DNA of 8,820 bases, from positions 1-8,820 of the forward strand of contig RDYC01000272.1 in the NCBI GenBank assembly GCA_004293295.1, given 5' to 3'. Under the pieces are notes generated by a model, which ran no database searches, had not been told where the DNA came from, and saw only the letters and a list, made by a program, of their open reading frames with translations. Each line of letters starts with the position of its first letter. Within the stretch, counting starts at the first letter, position 1. The position numbers were made by a program, and so were the translations under genes. This document shows, piece by piece, positions 1 to 6,887 of the stretch. This DNA is from Bacteroidota bacterium (GTDB lineage Bacteria > Bacteroidota > Bacteroidia > UKL13-3).

Positions 1-1513
1 CATCTTCGGGGTAATACAATTCCTCCAATCGTTTGGCTATGCCAATTACCGGAACTTTGCCATACACCCCTACTGCTATTAAACTCTCAACGGCAGCACT
101 AAGCTGCCCTTTACCACCATCAATCACAATCAAATCAGGCAGTTGCTGCCCTTCATCCAACATTCTTCTATACCGCCTATACACCACCTCTCTCATGGTG
201 GCAAAATCATCCGGCCCTACAACGGTTTTTACATTAAAATGCCTGTAATCTTTTTTGCTTGGTTTTCCATCTTTAAAAACAACACATGCCGATACCGCAT
301 TGGTTCCTTGAATATTTGAGTTATCAAAACATTCAATATGTTTGGGTAAAGTGGTTAAACGCAAATCTTTCATCATTTGGGTTAGCAATCGTTCGGTTCT
401 TAACTCTGGATTCAGTTTCTCATATTGCGCCAGTTTCTCCCGTTTGTAGTACACCGCATTCTTAAGCGATAAATCCAATAGCTTCTTTTTATCTCCGGCC
501 TTTGGTATGGTGAATACAATTCCGGGTATTTCTATATCCAATGGAAAAGGAACCACAATTTCTAATGAGGTACTTTTAAACTGCTCTCGCACTTCTGCAA
601 TGGCCAATTCCAACAATTCTTCATTGGTCTCTTCCAGCTTTTTCTTTAGCTCAAATGTTTGGGTTTGGATAATCATTCCATTAGCTACCTTCAAAAAATT
701 AACAAACGCAAAACGTTCATCACTAACTAAACTAAACACATCAACATGATGTATGGAACTGCTTACTATGGTTGATTTGCTTTGGTAGTGCTCCAATACA
801 TCCAACTTTTTTTTATAGGCTGCTGCTTGTTCAAACTTTAATTCGCTGGCTGCTGCTTGTATCATTTGTTTGATGTGAGCCGTTGCCTCCGATAAATTAC
901 CCCGTAATATAGCTTTTACTTCTCCGATGCCATAATCATAATCTTCTTTTGTTTGATAAGCCACACAAGGAGCCTTGCAGTTACCAATTTGATATTCCAA
1001 ACAAGGCTTAAACTTTTGTGCTGTGATATTCTCTTCACTTAAATTAAGATTGCAATTGCGTGTTGGATATAAGGTGCGAATTAAATCTAAAATGGTATGC
1101 ATCATGGTACCACTGGCATACGGACCAAAGTAATCACTGCCATCTTTTACCGGATTTCTGGTGGGGAAAATCCTTGGGAATGGCTCATTTTTCACACAAA
1201 TAAACGGGTAAGTTTTATCGTCTTTTAGGTTGATGTTAAACTTTGGTTGGTACTTTTTAATTAAAGAGTTCTCCAATAGTAACGCATCTATTTCACTATC
1301 AACCAAGGTAAATTCAATATGGTTAACCCTACTAACCATTACTGCCGTTTTTCGGTTTTCGTAGTGGTTTTTAGTAAAATAACTGGAAACTCTTTTTTTT
1401 AAATTTTTGGCTTTGCCAATATAAATCAAGGTGCCTTCCTTATCATAATACCTATATACTCCCGGTGTATCGGGTAATGATTGTATAATGCTTTTGATAT
1501 GCGCTTCGGCCAT
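1..1513 (-). CDS. uvrC: UvrABC excinuclease subunit C (UvrC), 3' end outside the window
   Basis: UvrC makes both incisions in nucleotide excision repair, acting in the cytoplasm on the UvrB-DNA complex. The reading frame gives 504 codons from ATG at 1513; an in-frame TAA four codons upstream fixes this start. Domains in order: an N-terminal GIY-YIG nuclease (G18-V-Y20, Y31-I-G33, Arg41, catalytic Glu81), which cuts 3' of the lesion; a cysteine cluster, Cys154, 171, 179 and 183, which fits the [4Fe-4S] site reported for E. coli UvrC; a UVR motif for UvrB binding at about 208-243; and the RNase H-like 5' nuclease, with Asp397 in a CFDNSN motif and Asp465 in VIDGGKGQ. Family members run to about 600 residues, so the third catalytic residue (His) and the C-terminal helix-hairpin-helix pair lie beyond position 1. 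No frameshift is seen. It is divergent from the DUF4920 gene across 72 bases. Confidence 0.97.
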   Translation of the reverse strand, partial: MAEAHIKSIIQSLPDTPGVYRYYDKEGTLIYIGKAKNLKKRVSSYFTKNHYENRKTAVMVSRVNHIEFTLVDSEIDALLLENSLIKKYQPKFNINLKDDKTYPFICVKNEPFPRIFPTRNPVKDGSDYFGPYASGTMMHTILDLIRTLYPTRNCNLNLSEENITAQKFKPCLEYQIGNCKAPCVAYQTKEDYDYGIGEVKAILRGNLSEATAHIKQMIQAAASELKFEQAAAYKKKLDVLEHYQSKSTIVSSSIHHVDVFSLVSDERFAFVNFLKVANGMIIQTQTFELKKKLEETNEELLELAIAEVREQFKSTSLEIVVPFPLDIEIPGIVFTIPKAGDKKKLLDLSLKNAVYYKREKLAQYEKLNPELRTERLLTQMMKDLRLTTLPKHIECFDNSNIQGTNAVSACVVFKDGKPSKKDYRHFNVKTVVGPDDFATMREVVYRRYRRMLDEGQQLPDLIVIDGGKGQLSAAVESLIAVGVYGKVPVIGIAKRLEELYYPED

Positions 1514-1585
1514 GCCGCGAAATTAGTGAACGTAACCAAAAAACTGTCATTTTAATTGTTATTTTCGAAACCAAATCATGTACCA
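1514..1585. promoter_or_regulatory. Short divergent intergenic region between uvrC and the DUF4920 gene
   Basis: These 72 AT-rich bases separate two divergent start codons and should carry both promoters. Only imperfect matches to the Bacteroidota -7 box TAnnTTTG are visible: TAATTTCG on the minus strand about five bases before the uvrC ATG, and TATTTTCG at 1560-1567 on the plus strand, 18 bases before the lipoprotein ATG. Each differs from the consensus by one base. I see no convincing -33 TTG partner for either and no operator-like palindrome. The location is sound, but the exact boxes are inference. Confidence 0.35.
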
Positions 1586-1984
1586 ATGAAAAGTATTGTC
1601 AATATTTTAATCTGCCTCTGTTTAATCGCTTGCAACAATGACCCGCGATCGTCCTTATCTCCCACCGGGGCTTGGGGTGAACCTATTGAAAACACAGCAA
1701 CTATTGATGTAAAAACAGTGCTGCAAAAACTTCATGTAGAACAACAAATAGCAGTAACGACTAAAGGAACCATTGTTGATTTTTGCAAAGGCGAAGGTTG
1801 TTGGCTCACCCTACAAAATGAGGGGGGTGATCCCCTTTGGGTTGAGATAAAAGACAATGCATTTGTGCTGCCTTACCATATTGATGGAAAAACTGCCATC
1901 GTGCAAGGTGTTGCAGTTATTGACAGCAGCGAAAACGGAAAACCATCTCCAAAACTTATTGCTACCGGAATAAAAATTAACTGA
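1586..1984 (+). CDS. DUF4920-family lipoprotein
   Basis: This is a predicted lipoprotein of 132 residues and unknown biochemical function. An N-terminal lysine and a hydrophobic stretch end in the lipobox L13-I-A-C16, so Cys16 should be lipidated after signal peptidase II cleavage; it is followed by NND. The mature part has the signature of DUF4920, a family common in Bacteroidota: a GEPI segment at 31-34, then the Cys67-x4-Cys72-Trp73 motif in a beta-rich core, and a C-terminal ATGI strand. The ATG at 1586 is preferred over an in-frame TTG at 1556 because only the shorter form has a normal signal peptide. The stop lies 4 bases before the ATG of the dipeptide epimerase, so the two are probably co-transcribed. 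The paired cysteines could form a disulfide or bind a metal, but nothing here decides this. The family call is firm; the role is not known. Confidence 0.88.
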   Translation: MKSIVNILICLCLIACNNDPRSSLSPTGAWGEPIENTATIDVKTVLQKLHVEQQIAVTTKGTIVDFCKGEGCWLTLQNEGGDPLWVEIKDNAFVLPYHIDGKTAIVQGVAVIDSSENGKPSPKLIATGIKIN

Positions 1985-1988
1985 TGAT

Positions 1989-2996
1989 ATGCTCAATTGG
2001 CAAATAAAACCTGTGTTGTTGGAGTTGAAATATACTTGGAAAATATCCCGAAACAGCAGCACCCATAAAAAGAATTTTATCATTACTTGTAATTTTAACC
2101 GATTTAGTGGCATTGGCGAAACAGCACCCAATATTCGTTATCAGGAAACACCCGAAGTTATTCTTCATGAGTTTGACCAATTTATTAAAGCCGGAGGCAA
2201 TCAGGTAAATGATTTGACCGAGCTTACTTCTTTATTAGACCAACTCAAGCTTAAAAACGCCTTGCGTTTCGGTATTGAAAGTGCCTATATACACATGCTG
2301 TGCCATGCCGAAAAAATTCCTGTGCATGATTTTTTAGGTATACCACCTTGTTTACAAAAAACAACCAGTTACACCATGCCCATTTTGGAACTTGATGAGG
2401 TTGAACCATTTTACAAAAACAATCGCCTCGAGCGATTTTCCATGCTTAAGCTAAAAATAAATGCTGACAATGGACTTGAGTTGCTAAAAAAAGTGGCTAC
2501 CATCAGTAACCAGCCTTTAATTATTGATGCGAATGAAGCCTATACCAATGCCGATGATTTGCTAAAGTTTCTTCACCAATTAAAACCATATCCCATTGCA
2601 CTGATTGAGCAACCTATGCCCGCCAATTGTGTAGATGACTATATCGCGGTTAAAAACGCAGCACTTTTTCCATTAATGGCCGATGAAAGTATTTGTGATG
2701 GTGCTGATTTTTCATTGCTTACCCAACAATTTAACTGTGTAAACATGAAATTGATGAAGGCCGGAGGATACCTAAATGGCATGCATATTTTGCAGCAAGC
2801 TAAAGCCCATGGCATGCAAACCATGATTGGCTGTATGGTTGAAACATCATTAGGCATTTTAAGTGCCCTAAATCTTTGTTCGTTTGCTGATTATGCTGAC
2901 CTTGATGGTTTTTTAATTGTTAAAAACGAACCATTGCAGCTTACCTATGAAAATAATGGCACTGTTTATAATAGCACCTTAGCTGCGGCTATTTAA
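1989..2996 (+). CDS. Dipeptide epimerase (L-Ala-D/L-Glu epimerase type), enolase superfamily
   Basis: This 335-residue protein belongs to the muconate-lactonizing subgroup of the enolase superfamily. Family members of this kind epimerise the C-terminal residue of dipeptides such as L-Ala-D-Glu, released from murein, through a Mg-stabilised enolate. Visible active-site residues are the KxK pair Lys154/Lys156, the metal ligands Asp180 (IIDANE), Glu207 (IEQP) and Asp232 (ADES), and the opposing base Lys254 (NMKLMKAGG). A D304-L-D306 motif near the C-terminus matches the DxD that binds the substrate amino group in dipeptide epimerases, and separates this protein from muconate cycloisomerases and o-succinylbenzoate synthases. 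The N-terminal capping domain spans about 1-120. No signal peptide is present, so it should be cytoplasmic. The ATG is 4 bases after the lipoprotein stop. Exact dipeptide specificity cannot be read from the sequence; a role in murein-peptide recycling is inferred. Confidence 0.9.
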   Translation: MLNWQIKPVLLELKYTWKISRNSSTHKKNFIITCNFNRFSGIGETAPNIRYQETPEVILHEFDQFIKAGGNQVNDLTELTSLLDQLKLKNALRFGIESAYIHMLCHAEKIPVHDFLGIPPCLQKTTSYTMPILELDEVEPFYKNNRLERFSMLKLKINADNGLELLKKVATISNQPLIIDANEAYTNADDLLKFLHQLKPYPIALIEQPMPANCVDDYIAVKNAALFPLMADESICDGADFSLLTQQFNCVNMKLMKAGGYLNGMHILQQAKAHGMQTMIGCMVETSLGILSALNLCSFADYADLDGFLIVKNEPLQLTYENNGTVYNSTLAAAI

Positions 2997-2997
2997 T

Positions 2998-3005
2998 TAC
3001 CTTTG
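2998..3005 (+). promoter_or_regulatory. Probable -7 promoter box of smpB (TACCTTTG)
   Basis: An exact match to the Bacteroidota -7 consensus TAnnTTTG lies between the epimerase stop and the smpB ATG, ending 9 bases before the A of the start codon. With the usual spacing, transcription would start about 2-4 bases ahead of the ATG, giving an almost leaderless message. No clear TTG -33 element is seen about 20 bases upstream, inside the end of the epimerase gene. smpB may therefore be transcribed both from here and by read-through. Confidence 0.5.
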
Positions 3006-3013
3006 CAATTCCT

Positions 3014-3463
3014 ATGATAGAAAAAAACCGATTAAATATTGTAAACAGAAGGGCAGGATTTGAATACCACTTTATCCAAAAATATACGGCCGGAATGGTG
3101 CTTACCGGAACCGAAATTAAGTCAATACGTGCCGGTCAGGTAAACCTTACTGATGCTTTTTGCTTTATTAAGGATAACGAATTATTTGTTCGGAACATGC
3201 ATATTAGCCTGTGGAAACAAGGTTCTTACTATAACCATGAGCCTATGCGGGTGCGCAAATTATTATTAAAAAAGTCTGAAATTAATAAAATAAGGGCCAA
3301 GGCACTTGAGAAAGGTTTTACCGTTGTTCCTGTAAAAATATTTCTAGCTGAAAGTGGTTACGCCAAGATAGAAATTGCAGTGGCACAAGGCAAAAAAAGT
3401 TTTGATAAAAGAGAAGACATTAAGAAAAGAGACATCCAAAGAGACTTGCAGCGGGCAGAGTAA
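3014..3463 (+). CDS. smpB: SsrA-binding protein SmpB
   Basis: SmpB binds the tRNA-like part of tmRNA and delivers it to stalled ribosomes during trans-translation, in the cytoplasm. The 149 residues match the usual family length. Conserved family blocks are present: NRRAGFEY near residue 11, the TGTEIKSIRAG segment near 32-42, and the sequence around NMHIS and YNHEP at 61-76. The basic C-terminal tail, KKSFDKREDIKKRD, fits the helix that enters the empty mRNA channel. The start follows a good promoter box directly. The tmRNA partner gene is not in this window. The gene is convergent with the RIC-like gene, with only 4 bases between the two stop codons. Confidence 0.98.
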   Translation: MIEKNRLNIVNRRAGFEYHFIQKYTAGMVLTGTEIKSIRAGQVNLTDAFCFIKDNELFVRNMHISLWKQGSYYNHEPMRVRKLLLKKSEINKIRAKALEKGFTVVPVKIFLAESGYAKIEIAVAQGKKSFDKREDIKKRDIQRDLQRAE

Positions 3464-3467
3464 CCAC

Positions 3468-4205
3468 TCAGTTTAGTCGCACCAAATCGTTGGCTTTTTT
3501 AAACAACTTTTGTTCCATACGCATGGCCATAGGCACCAAAATTTCCTCTTCAATACGGCTATGCTCTTGTAAATCCTGCTCAAAGGCCATTAGCTCATTC
3601 ATCAGCACCTTATAGGCAATGGCATCGTTTCCATCCACCTTATAATTTTTTAATAACTTTCGGATGTTATGCATTTCATCATCGTCATGGTGGTGTTTTT
3701 GAATAAAATCTTCCATGCTAAAATCTTTAACCACCAACCACAATTTATTGTTAAAATGAATGCTCAATTCCTCCAACTTCTTGATGTATGGAAACACCTT
3801 GTTGTTTTCGTATGCAATGTGCTTTAAAAAATCTTCTTTAAATGTGGTAAAAATGTTGGCCAGTAAATGCAATTGCGGATAAGCATGCGGCAGTTGCAGC
3901 TGTGTTTGTTGAATATGATGCTCAATAACCGGCAATAAACGTTGGGCATAATTGTGGTGGTTACTGATTAAATAATTACACAACCTTGCCGGAGAGTAAC
4001 TGCGGAGCTGTTCATGGTTAGCTGTATGTTTTTCCTCACGTTTAATCAACTCCAATTGCAAGGCATTTTCATCAATATTTTTAATTCGGCAAATCTCGCC
4101 AAGTGTAAAATTTAAACAGCTAAAAGCATCAATACCATGCCAATGCATAACCGATGCATAAGCATGATTTTTTTCGAGCAATTCACCAATGTTCAATTCA
4201 AGCAT
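3468..4205 (-). CDS. Hemerythrin-type di-iron protein related to RIC/YtfE/ScdA
   Basis: RIC proteins (YtfE, ScdA) restore iron-sulfur centres damaged by nitric oxide or peroxide and act in the cytoplasm. This 245-residue protein has that architecture: an N-terminal DUF542-like segment at about 4-45 and a four-helix hemerythrin HHE domain at about 70-235. Likely di-iron ligands are His84 (in SNHHNY), His129 and Glu133 (HIAYE), His172 (in KHHHDDDE), and His215 and Glu219 (HSRIE). The H-x3-E pairs are textbook HHE motifs. The DUF542 part is degenerate: the usual GIDxCCGG stretch reads GIDAFSCLN, leaving Cys30 and a distant Cys39. The start is ATG at 4205; a TTG at 4214 gives three extra residues but falls within the promoter box. 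The gene is divergent from the FAD oxidoreductase. No NsrR-like operator was recognised. The HHE fold is secure; the precise repair function is inferred from the family. Confidence 0.87.
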   Translation of the reverse strand: MLELNIGELLEKNHAYASVMHWHGIDAFSCLNFTLGEICRIKNIDENALQLELIKREEKHTANHEQLRSYSPARLCNYLISNHHNYAQRLLPVIEHHIQQTQLQLPHAYPQLHLLANIFTTFKEDFLKHIAYENNKVFPYIKKLEELSIHFNNKLWLVVKDFSMEDFIQKHHHDDDEMHNIRKLLKNYKVDGNDAIAYKVLMNELMAFEQDLQEHSRIEEEILVPMAMRMEQKLFKKANDLVRLN

Positions 4206-4211
4206 ACCAAA

Positions 4212-4219
4212 CAAAAGTA
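4212..4219 (-). promoter_or_regulatory. Probable -7 promoter box of the RIC-like gene (TACTTTTG on the minus strand)
   Basis: Read on the minus strand, these bases match TAnnTTTG exactly and stop 6 bases before the ATG at 4205. The implied transcription start lies at or just before the start codon, so the message would be leaderless or nearly so. The segment just upstream (4220-4245) is very AT-rich. No clear -33 TTG is visible. Confidence 0.45.
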
Positions 4220-4245
4220 AGTATAATATTTATATTTTTTACCCT

Positions 4246-4253
4246 TAACTTTG
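4246..4253 (+). promoter_or_regulatory. Probable -7 promoter box of the oxidoreductase-hydrolase operon (TAACTTTG)
   Basis: This is an exact TAnnTTTG match on the plus strand in the 125-base divergent region, 77 bases ahead of the ATG at 4331. It implies a 5' leader of roughly 70 bases, unlike the very short leaders suggested for smpB and the RIC-like gene. No good -33 element is seen. The leader has no obvious hairpin or riboswitch-like structure by eye. Confidence 0.42.
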
Positions 4254-4330
4254 CTACCCTTCATAAGCCAATTTCAACACAGCGATGTTACACCTTGTTC
4301 ATCATTCCTCACCCAAACAACAGCTATACA

Positions 4331-5368
4331 ATGGATTATGACTACCTGATTGTAGGTCAAGGGTTGGCGGGTACTTTGCTGAGTTATCAACTCATTCAAC
4401 AACACCAGCGGATTTTAGTTATTGACGAATCCGTTACGCATACCTCCTCAAAAATTGCAGCGGGCATGTTTACACCTTTAAGCGGTAAACGGTTGGCCAA
4501 AAGTTGGATGGCTGAGGAACTTCTACCCTACTTAAAAGATACTTATGCTAGGCTTGAAGTACTTCTGGCAAAGCAATTCATCCATTACCAACCTATACAA
4601 ATAGGTTTTTCGTCAGTAAAAGAACAAAACGACTTTTACTCAAACAGGCCAATTGGAATTGCACCATACCTAAAAGTTGATGCCCAAATGCACCCGGGTT
4701 TACATGCTCCATTAGGAGGATTTGAGGTGCTTGAAAGTGGCTGGTTAAATACGGCTAGCCTTCTTGATGCTTTTAGAGCCTACCTCACCAACAATAAACA
4801 ATACCTGGATGAAGCGTTTGATTATACTGCACTTAGCCAAGAAGCAACTGGTTGGCGGTATAAAAACTACCGCTCAAAAGGGGTGATATTTTGCGAAGGA
4901 TACAAAAACTACCTTAACCCTTTTTTTGGGAATATTCCGATTATTCCGAACCGAGGTGATGTGTTTAGCATACAAACACCTTGTTTGGGTAACAACAAAA
5001 TTTACAAACGCGGGGTCTATGCTGTTTGTAAAAATAACGGACACTATAAGGTGGGCTCCACCTACCACTGGGACAATGCGAGTGAAACACCTGATAAAAA
5101 GGGGTTTAACGAATTGAAAAACAAAACGGACTTTTTAATTAACGGTGCTTATACCATTCTGCAACACCAAGTTGGCATTCGCCCCACTACTCGAGATAGG
5201 CGGCCTGTTTTAGGCCAGCATGCCACCTTAAGCGGGTTATACTTGTTTAATGGATTGGGAACCAAAGGGGTAATGCTTGCCCCATATTTTAGCAACTTAA
5301 TGGCTCTTTTTATATTATTGAATAAAGAACTACCTGAAGAGGTTAACCTAAAAAGATTCAATGCATGA
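4331..5368 (+). CDS. FAD-dependent oxidoreductase of the D-amino acid oxidase (DAO) family
   Basis: This 345-residue flavoprotein of the DAO fold probably oxidises an amine or amino acid. The N-terminal Rossmann motif is G9-Q-G11-L-A-G14, with Asp32 at the end of the second strand to bind the FAD ribose. The C-terminal FAD-binding region has the two usual blocks, GIRPTTRDRRP at 282-292 and a GLGTKG-containing stretch at 308-318. These blocks resemble glycine oxidase/ThiO and the C-terminal half of MnmC, but the sequence does not settle the substrate. No signal peptide or membrane helix is seen. The frame is open upstream to 4154, but that would run antisense into the RIC-like gene, and the Rossmann motif begins right after the ATG at 4331, so this start is chosen. 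It overlaps the next gene by ATGA, which indicates translational coupling. Confidence 0.85.
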   Translation: MDYDYLIVGQGLAGTLLSYQLIQQHQRILVIDESVTHTSSKIAAGMFTPLSGKRLAKSWMAEELLPYLKDTYARLEVLLAKQFIHYQPIQIGFSSVKEQNDFYSNRPIGIAPYLKVDAQMHPGLHAPLGGFEVLESGWLNTASLLDAFRAYLTNNKQYLDEAFDYTALSQEATGWRYKNYRSKGVIFCEGYKNYLNPFFGNIPIIPNRGDVFSIQTPCLGNNKIYKRGVYAVCKNNGHYKVGSTYHWDNASETPDKKGFNELKNKTDFLINGAYTILQHQVGIRPTTRDRRPVLGQHATLSGLYLFNGLGTKGVMLAPYFSNLMALFILLNKELPEEVNLKRFNA

Positions 5369-6138
5369 TACAATTAAACTATAAAGAATATGGCACGGCC
5401 GGTGCTCCGCTTATCATTCTCCATGGCTTCTTAGGTTCGTTGGATAACTGGCACAGTTTAGCCACTGAATGGGCCAATAATGGCTTGCATGTTTTTAGCC
5501 TTGATGCCAGAAATCATGGAAAATCGCCCCACACCAATCAACATACCATTGCCTTAATGGTAGATGATGTTCGCGACTTTATGGAACAGCACCAACTCCC
5601 AAAGGCCAGTGTTTTAGGACACAGCATGGGTGGAAAAGTGGCCATGCAATTTGCCTTAACGTATCCTCATCTAACGGATAAATTATTGGTAGCTGATATG
5701 GCCCCAAGGGCATACAGGGTTGGCGCACACGATGATGTATTCAATGCCATTAATCATGTTGACTTAAGTAAGGCCCAAACCAGAAAAGAAGTGGATGAGG
5801 CCATGGCTGTTTATTTGGGTGATTTCGGAACCCGACAATTTGTGATGAAGGGTTTGGAACGCATTGATGATACCCATTACAAGTGGAAATTTAATACGGC
5901 TACTCTCCATAAAGATTACCAAGAAATTTTATTGAAGGTTGAATCCAACGAGCCATTTAAGGGGCAGGTGTTGTTTTTACGTGGTGCACTCTCGTTGTAT
6001 GTGCAGGAAAAGGATTTTGCATTGATGCACGAGTTGTTCCCTAACCACCAACTAATTACCATTGAAAAAGCAGGCCATTGGCTACACGCTGACCAGCCCA
6101 AATTGTTTTTTAAAGCAGTGGTTGATTTTATTGCTTAA
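5365..6138 (+). CDS. Alpha/beta hydrolase, YbfF-like esterase
   Basis: This 257-residue cytoplasmic alpha/beta hydrolase probably cleaves short acyl esters or thioesters. The oxyanion-hole segment is HGFLGS (20-25), the nucleophile elbow is GHSMGG with Ser87, and the catalytic base is His238 in GHWLHAD. The acid is probably Asp111 in the strand after the nucleophile helix (VADMAP), as I recall for E. coli YbfF; no Asp occupies the classical position near 210. DARNHGKS at 47-54 is also typical of YbfF-like proteins. The ATG overlaps the stop of the oxidoreductase (ATGA), so the two proteins are probably made together; whether they act on related substrates is unknown. The last 11 bases overlap the 3' end of the DUF1223 gene on the other strand. 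Confidence 0.87.
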   Translation: MIQLNYKEYGTAGAPLIILHGFLGSLDNWHSLATEWANNGLHVFSLDARNHGKSPHTNQHTIALMVDDVRDFMEQHQLPKASVLGHSMGGKVAMQFALTYPHLTDKLLVADMAPRAYRVGAHDDVFNAINHVDLSKAQTRKEVDEAMAVYLGDFGTRQFVMKGLERIDDTHYKWKFNTATLHKDYQEILLKVESNEPFKGQVLFLRGALSLYVQEKDFALMHELFPNHQLITIEKAGHWLHADQPKLFFKAVVDFIA

Positions 6139-6883
6139 AATTCAACATTTGGCAAGCCTTAATTTCCATGGTTCGCTTGTGTTGTAAAAATGCAATGATG
6201 CGGTAACGCGAAAAATCCACCTCGGAAGTGGCAAACTTAAAAAAGGATGTGCCAAATGCCGACTGGCGTTGATTGATCTCAACCTTGCGGGCTACATTGT
6301 GATGAACCAGGGTTTTGCCTTTATTTTCTCCTGCGGCTACAAAATTGTGTATTTCCTTTTCAACCAATACAAATACCACATCCAAACTATCCGGTTTGCC
6401 TTTAATTTCATACTCCATAGTGAGTTGTTTTTCGTTTGCAAACCAACTGGCCGAAAATAGCAAAAAATGGCTCGATGGTTGGGTGACCGCTCGCTCTATC
6501 ATTGCCCCAATATCTTTTTTAGCACCTGCAGGTAAAGCCCCTTTGCCATTTACAAAGGCCATGGGAGTAAAAATGGCCTGTTGCTTATTTTTTAGCGCCA
6601 TGTTGTGTTGGCGGATAGAATAAGTAGAATCAGAAAAAGGGTCTTTCCAACCTGATTTATCCCATAAATCAACATGCCAATCCAAGGTATATACCATTAA
6701 ATCGTTTGAATCTGATACGGCCTTTATTTCTTGCGCAAAAGCATCTGTTTCCGCACAACTGCTGCAACCTTCTGAGGTAAAAAACTCAATGAGTACAGAG
6801 GGTTTGTATTTAGGCGATTCGGTTGGCTGCGCACCTACCGCAAAAGAAATCAAGGACAATAGAATAACAATATTTTTCATCAT
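6128..6883 (-). CDS. Secreted DUF1223-family protein with a thioredoxin-like CxxC motif
   Basis: This 251-residue protein has a cleavable signal peptide, with predicted cleavage after A18 in AVGA-QP, so it should be exported to the periplasm. The mature part fits DUF1223: FFTSEGCSSC with Cys40-S-S-Cys43, then HVDLWDKSGW at 70-79, an RQ pair at 91-92, and T106-P107 before the MAFVNGK strand, placed like the cis-proline of thioredoxin folds. A beta-rich C-terminal part follows from about 130. A thiol redox role is plausible but not established for the family. Two ATG codons stand in tandem at 6883 and 6880; either gives a good signal peptide. The start is 4 bases after the pdeM stop, so the two are co-transcribed. 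The 3' end overlaps the convergent hydrolase gene by 11 bases. Confidence 0.86.
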   Translation of the reverse strand: MMKNIVILLSLISFAVGAQPTESPKYKPSVLIEFFTSEGCSSCAETDAFAQEIKAVSDSNDLMVYTLDWHVDLWDKSGWKDPFSDSTYSIRQHNMALKNKQQAIFTPMAFVNGKGALPAGAKKDIGAMIERAVTQPSSHFLLFSASWFANEKQLTMEYEIKGKPDSLDVVFVLVEKEIHNFVAAGENKGKTLVHHNVARKVEINQRQSAFGTSFFKFATSEVDFSRYRIIAFLQHKRTMEIKACQMLNFKQ

Positions 6884-6887
6884 TTAA

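Noticed and set aside
33..749. Open plus-strand frames at 33-248 and 507-749
   Set aside because: They lie antisense inside uvrC, whose translated domains are intact; their products are low-complexity Ser/Thr/Pro-rich with no recognisable motif.
818..860. A 13-base direct repeat (GGCTGCTGCTTGT) 30 bases apart
   Set aside because: It is in frame inside the UVR region of uvrC and encodes two QAAA helix segments; it fits alanine-rich helical coding sequence rather than a mobile or regulatory repeat.
1811..2180. Minus-strand frames across the lipoprotein-epimerase junction
   Set aside because: They are antisense to two well-supported genes and show no family motif.
4154..4330. N-terminal extension of 59 residues for the FAD oxidoreductase
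   Set aside because: It would run antisense over the start of the RIC-like gene and through the divergent promoter region, and the FAD-binding motif begins immediately after the ATG at 4331.
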